From: Lachnospiraceae bacterium UBA4711
Lineage (GTDB): Bacteria > Bacillota > Clostridia > Lachnospirales > Lachnospiraceae
Direction: 5' to 3'
NCBI GenBank assembly: GCA_002404515.1
Contig: DHJV01000073.1
Coordinates: 49,383-55,638 of the forward strand
Length of the DNA: 6,256 bases
The stretch's first letter is position 1; each line of letters begins with the position of its first letter. The position numbers and the translations under genes are program-made. A model generated the notes under the pieces. That model saw nothing but the letters and a program-made list of their open reading frames with translations, made no database searches and was not told where the DNA came from. This document shows, piece after piece, positions 4,544-6,256 of the stretch.

Positions 4544-6256
4544 TCAAAATGAAAGCAATTATGATGCGAATCAAATCCAGATTTTGGAAGGTTTGCAGGC
4601 GGTTCGTAAAAGACCGGGTATGTATATCGGTAGTACCTCGACGAGAGGACTGCATCATCTTGTATACGAGATCGTAGACAATGCAGTCGATGAGGCGTTG
4701 GCAGGATTCTGTACAGAAATCGATGTATCAATCAACGAAGATGGTTCGGTAACTGTTATCGATAATGGACGTGGTATCCCGACAGGTATCCACAAGAAGG
4801 CTGGTATTCCAGCTGTTGAGGTTGTATTTACAATCCTGCATGCCGGCGGTAAGTTCGGCGGTGGCGGATACAAGGTATCCGGTGGTCTTCATGGTGTAGG
4901 TGCATCTGTTGTAAATGCGCTTTCGAACTGGCTGGAGGTTGAGATTTCCAGAGATGGAAAAATCTACAAGCAGCGTTATGAGCGTGGAAATGTTGTGTAT
5001 AAGTTAAAAGAGATTGGCAAGACCGATAAGACCGGAACTAAGGTTACATTTATGCCGGATGATACGATCTTTGATGACACGATCTTTGATTATAAGGTGC
5101 TTCGTACAAGACTTCGTGAGATGGCTTTCCTGACAAAGGGATTGAAGATTAATCTCGAAGATAAGCGTGAGGGCAAGGAACAGAGAGAATCCTTCCACTA
5201 TGAAGGAGGTATCAAGGAGTTCATCGCTTACCTGAATAAGACAAAAAATCCACTTTATGACAAGATTATCTATATCGAAGGAAACAAAGATGATATTTAT
5301 GTTGAAGTGGCAATGCAGCACAACGACTCTTACAATGAGCTTACTTTGAGCTTTGTAAATAATATCAACACACCAGAGGGTGGTATGCATCTGACTGGTT
5401 TCAAGAGTGCACTTACTAAGGTATTTAATGATTACGCAAGAAGTAATAAGATTCTGCGTGATAAAGAAGAAAATCTGTCCGGTGATGATTTGCGAGAAGG
5501 TCTGACAGCTATCGTAAGTATTAAGATTCCAGAACCACAGTTCGAAGGACAGACAAAACAGAAGCTTGGTAATGCAGAAGCGAGAACAGCGGTAGAAGGA
5601 CTTGTGACGGAGAAGCTTACTTATTTTTTAGAGCAGAATCCTCAGGTAGCAAAGGCTATCGTCGGTAAGGCAGTTGTCGCACAGCGTGCCCGTATGGCAG
5701 CCAGAAAGGCAAGAGATGTTGCCCGTAAGAGTACACTTGAGACGAATATGGCGCTTCCTGGTAAGCTTGCCGATTGTTCTGATCCAAATCCAAAGAACTG
5801 CGAGATCTACATCGTAGAGGGAGATTCCGCTGGTGGCTCTGCAAAGACTGCCAGATCCCGTGCAACACAGGCAATCCTTCCACTGCGTGGTAAGATTCTG
5901 AACGTAGAGAAAGCAAGAATCGACCGGATTCTTGGAAATGAAGAAATCAAAGCCATGATTACCGCGTTTGGTACTGGTATTCGTGAGAATTTCAATATTG
6001 AGAAGCTTCGTTATGACAAGATTATTATCATGACCGATGCCGATGTCGATGGTGCACATATTGCAACATTGATGTTAACCTTCTTCTTCCGGTTCATGCC
6101 GGATCTGATCAAGGAAGGACATGTATATCTGGCACAGCCACCACTGTACAAGCTGGAGAAGAACAAGAAGACATGGTATGCATACAGTGACGAAGAGCTG
6201 GCAGATATCTTAAATGAAGTTGGTCGTGACCAGAATAACAAGATCCAGCGATACAA
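4536..6256 (+). CDS. gyrB: DNA gyrase subunit B (3' end outside the window)
   Basis: GyrB is the ATPase subunit of the A2B2 gyrase that introduces negative supercoils. 573 codons are visible with no stop; the full protein should be about 640 aa. The GHKL ATPase domain shows E45 and N49 (EIVDNAVDEA), D76 and R79 (VIDNGRGIP), and the ATP-lid glycines GGLHGVGAS (116-124); K341 lies in the QTK loop. R139 matches E. coli R136, the coumarin-contact arginine. The TOPRIM domain shows VEGDSAGGSAK (E428, D430) and the metal-binding DADVD (D501, D503, D505). No inactivating change is seen. The start ATG (4536) has a strong AGGAGG at 4524-4529, 6 nt upstream and inside the end of recF; the genes overlap by 8 bp (ATGGGTAA). 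Position next to recF at the origin favours GyrB over its paralogue ParE. gyrA is expected downstream. Confidence 0.98.
   Translation, partial: MGNQNESNYDANQIQILEGLQAVRKRPGMYIGSTSTRGLHHLVYEIVDNAVDEALAGFCTEIDVSINEDGSVTVIDNGRGIPTGIHKKAGIPAVEVVFTILHAGGKFGGGGYKVSGGLHGVGASVVNALSNWLEVEISRDGKIYKQRYERGNVVYKLKEIGKTDKTGTKVTFMPDDTIFDDTIFDYKVLRTRLREMAFLTKGLKINLEDKREGKEQRESFHYEGGIKEFIAYLNKTKNPLYDKIIYIEGNKDDIYVEVAMQHNDSYNELTLSFVNNINTPEGGMHLTGFKSALTKVFNDYARSNKILRDKEENLSGDDLREGLTAIVSIKIPEPQFEGQTKQKLGNAEARTAVEGLVTEKLTYFLEQNPQVAKAIVGKAVVAQRARMAARKARDVARKSTLETNMALPGKLADCSDPNPKNCEIYIVEGDSAGGSAKTARSRATQAILPLRGKILNVEKARIDRILGNEEIKAMITAFGTGIRENFNIEKLRYDKIIIMTDADVDGAHIATLMLTFFFRFMPDLIKEGHVYLAQPPLYKLEKNKKTWYAYSDEELADILNEVGRDQNNKIQRY
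5061..5090 (+). repeat. Short tandem direct repeat (2 x 15 bp) within gyrB
   Basis: GATACGATCTTTGAT (5061-5075) is followed at once by GACACGATCTTTGAT (5076-5090), one mismatch, encoding DTIFD-DTIFD. The segment is a loop after the conserved F-x-P-D. From memory, B. subtilis GyrB has a similar-length segment here (IF...TTVYDY), so this does not look like an insertion; it may be chance similarity or local duplication and replacement. Confidence 0.6.

Noticed and set aside
4047..4731. Antisense open frames of 120 and 171 codons opposite recF and the start of gyrB
   Set aside because: They lie wholly opposite strongly conserved genes, have no recognisable domains or ribosome-binding sites, and have low-complexity Ser/Pro/Arg content typical of shadow frames.
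5004..6256. Minus-strand open frames opposite gyrB (up to 143 codons)
   Set aside because: Opposite an intact gyrB with all motifs present; no independent coding evidence.
1..6256. CRISPR array, insertion sequence, tRNA/rRNA gene, phage or defence system
   Set aside because: No spaced repeats, terminal inverted repeats with transposase, structural RNA signatures or accessory genes are visible; coding density and gene order are those of a conserved origin region.

Overview
This window is the chromosomal replication-origin neighbourhood of a low-GC Firmicute. The gene order is rpmH (divergent) / dnaA / dnaN / S4-domain gene / recF / gyrB, which is the classic arrangement in Bacillota. Three things suggest an anaerobic Clostridia-type organism, most likely Lachnospiraceae (Roseburia/Agathobacter/Butyrivibrio-like): the L34 N-terminus MKMTFQP, the DnaA Walker A variant GNSGLGKTH, and the A+T-rich spacers. 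The family-level placement is inference from protein character, not a database result.

Layout. Bases 1-23 hold the first codons of rpmH (ribosomal protein L34) on the minus strand, with a strong Shine-Dalgarno and a near-perfect sigma-A-type promoter at 77-105. Bases 106-217 hold the upstream half of a bipartite oriC: two perfect TTATCCACA DnaA boxes inside a 13-bp direct repeat, one inverted TTTTCCACA box and one degenerate box. Bases 189-437 are a very A+T-rich leader carrying probable dnaA promoters and a near-consensus DnaA box just downstream of the predicted transcription start. dnaA (initiator, 459 aa) occupies 438-1817. The 267-bp dnaA-dnaN spacer is the downstream half of oriC. It carries a probable dnaN promoter, two small hairpins, two tandem DnaA-box-like sites, six DnaA-trios (CTA/TTA) and an A+T-rich unwinding stretch, which together look like a basal unwinding system. 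dnaN (sliding clamp) follows at 2085-3200, a 74-aa S4-domain RNA-binding protein (YaaA type) at 3203-3427, recF at 3452-4543, and gyrB from 4536 past the window end.

How the genes work together. DnaA binds the boxes on both sides of its own gene and opens the duplex at the trios. DnaN clamps the polymerase, RecF acts in gap repair and fork restart, and GyrB with GyrA (expected just downstream) removes positive supercoils ahead of the fork. Spacings of 2 bp, 24 bp and an 8-bp overlap make dnaN-S4-recF-gyrB look like one operon. Replication should diverge from about 2010-2050, so that rpmH on the left and dnaN-gyrB on the right are both co-directional with their forks.

All coding regions here are conserved housekeeping genes with intact key motifs. 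I see no novel defence, mobile or biosynthetic system. The interesting content is the non-coding architecture of the origin.
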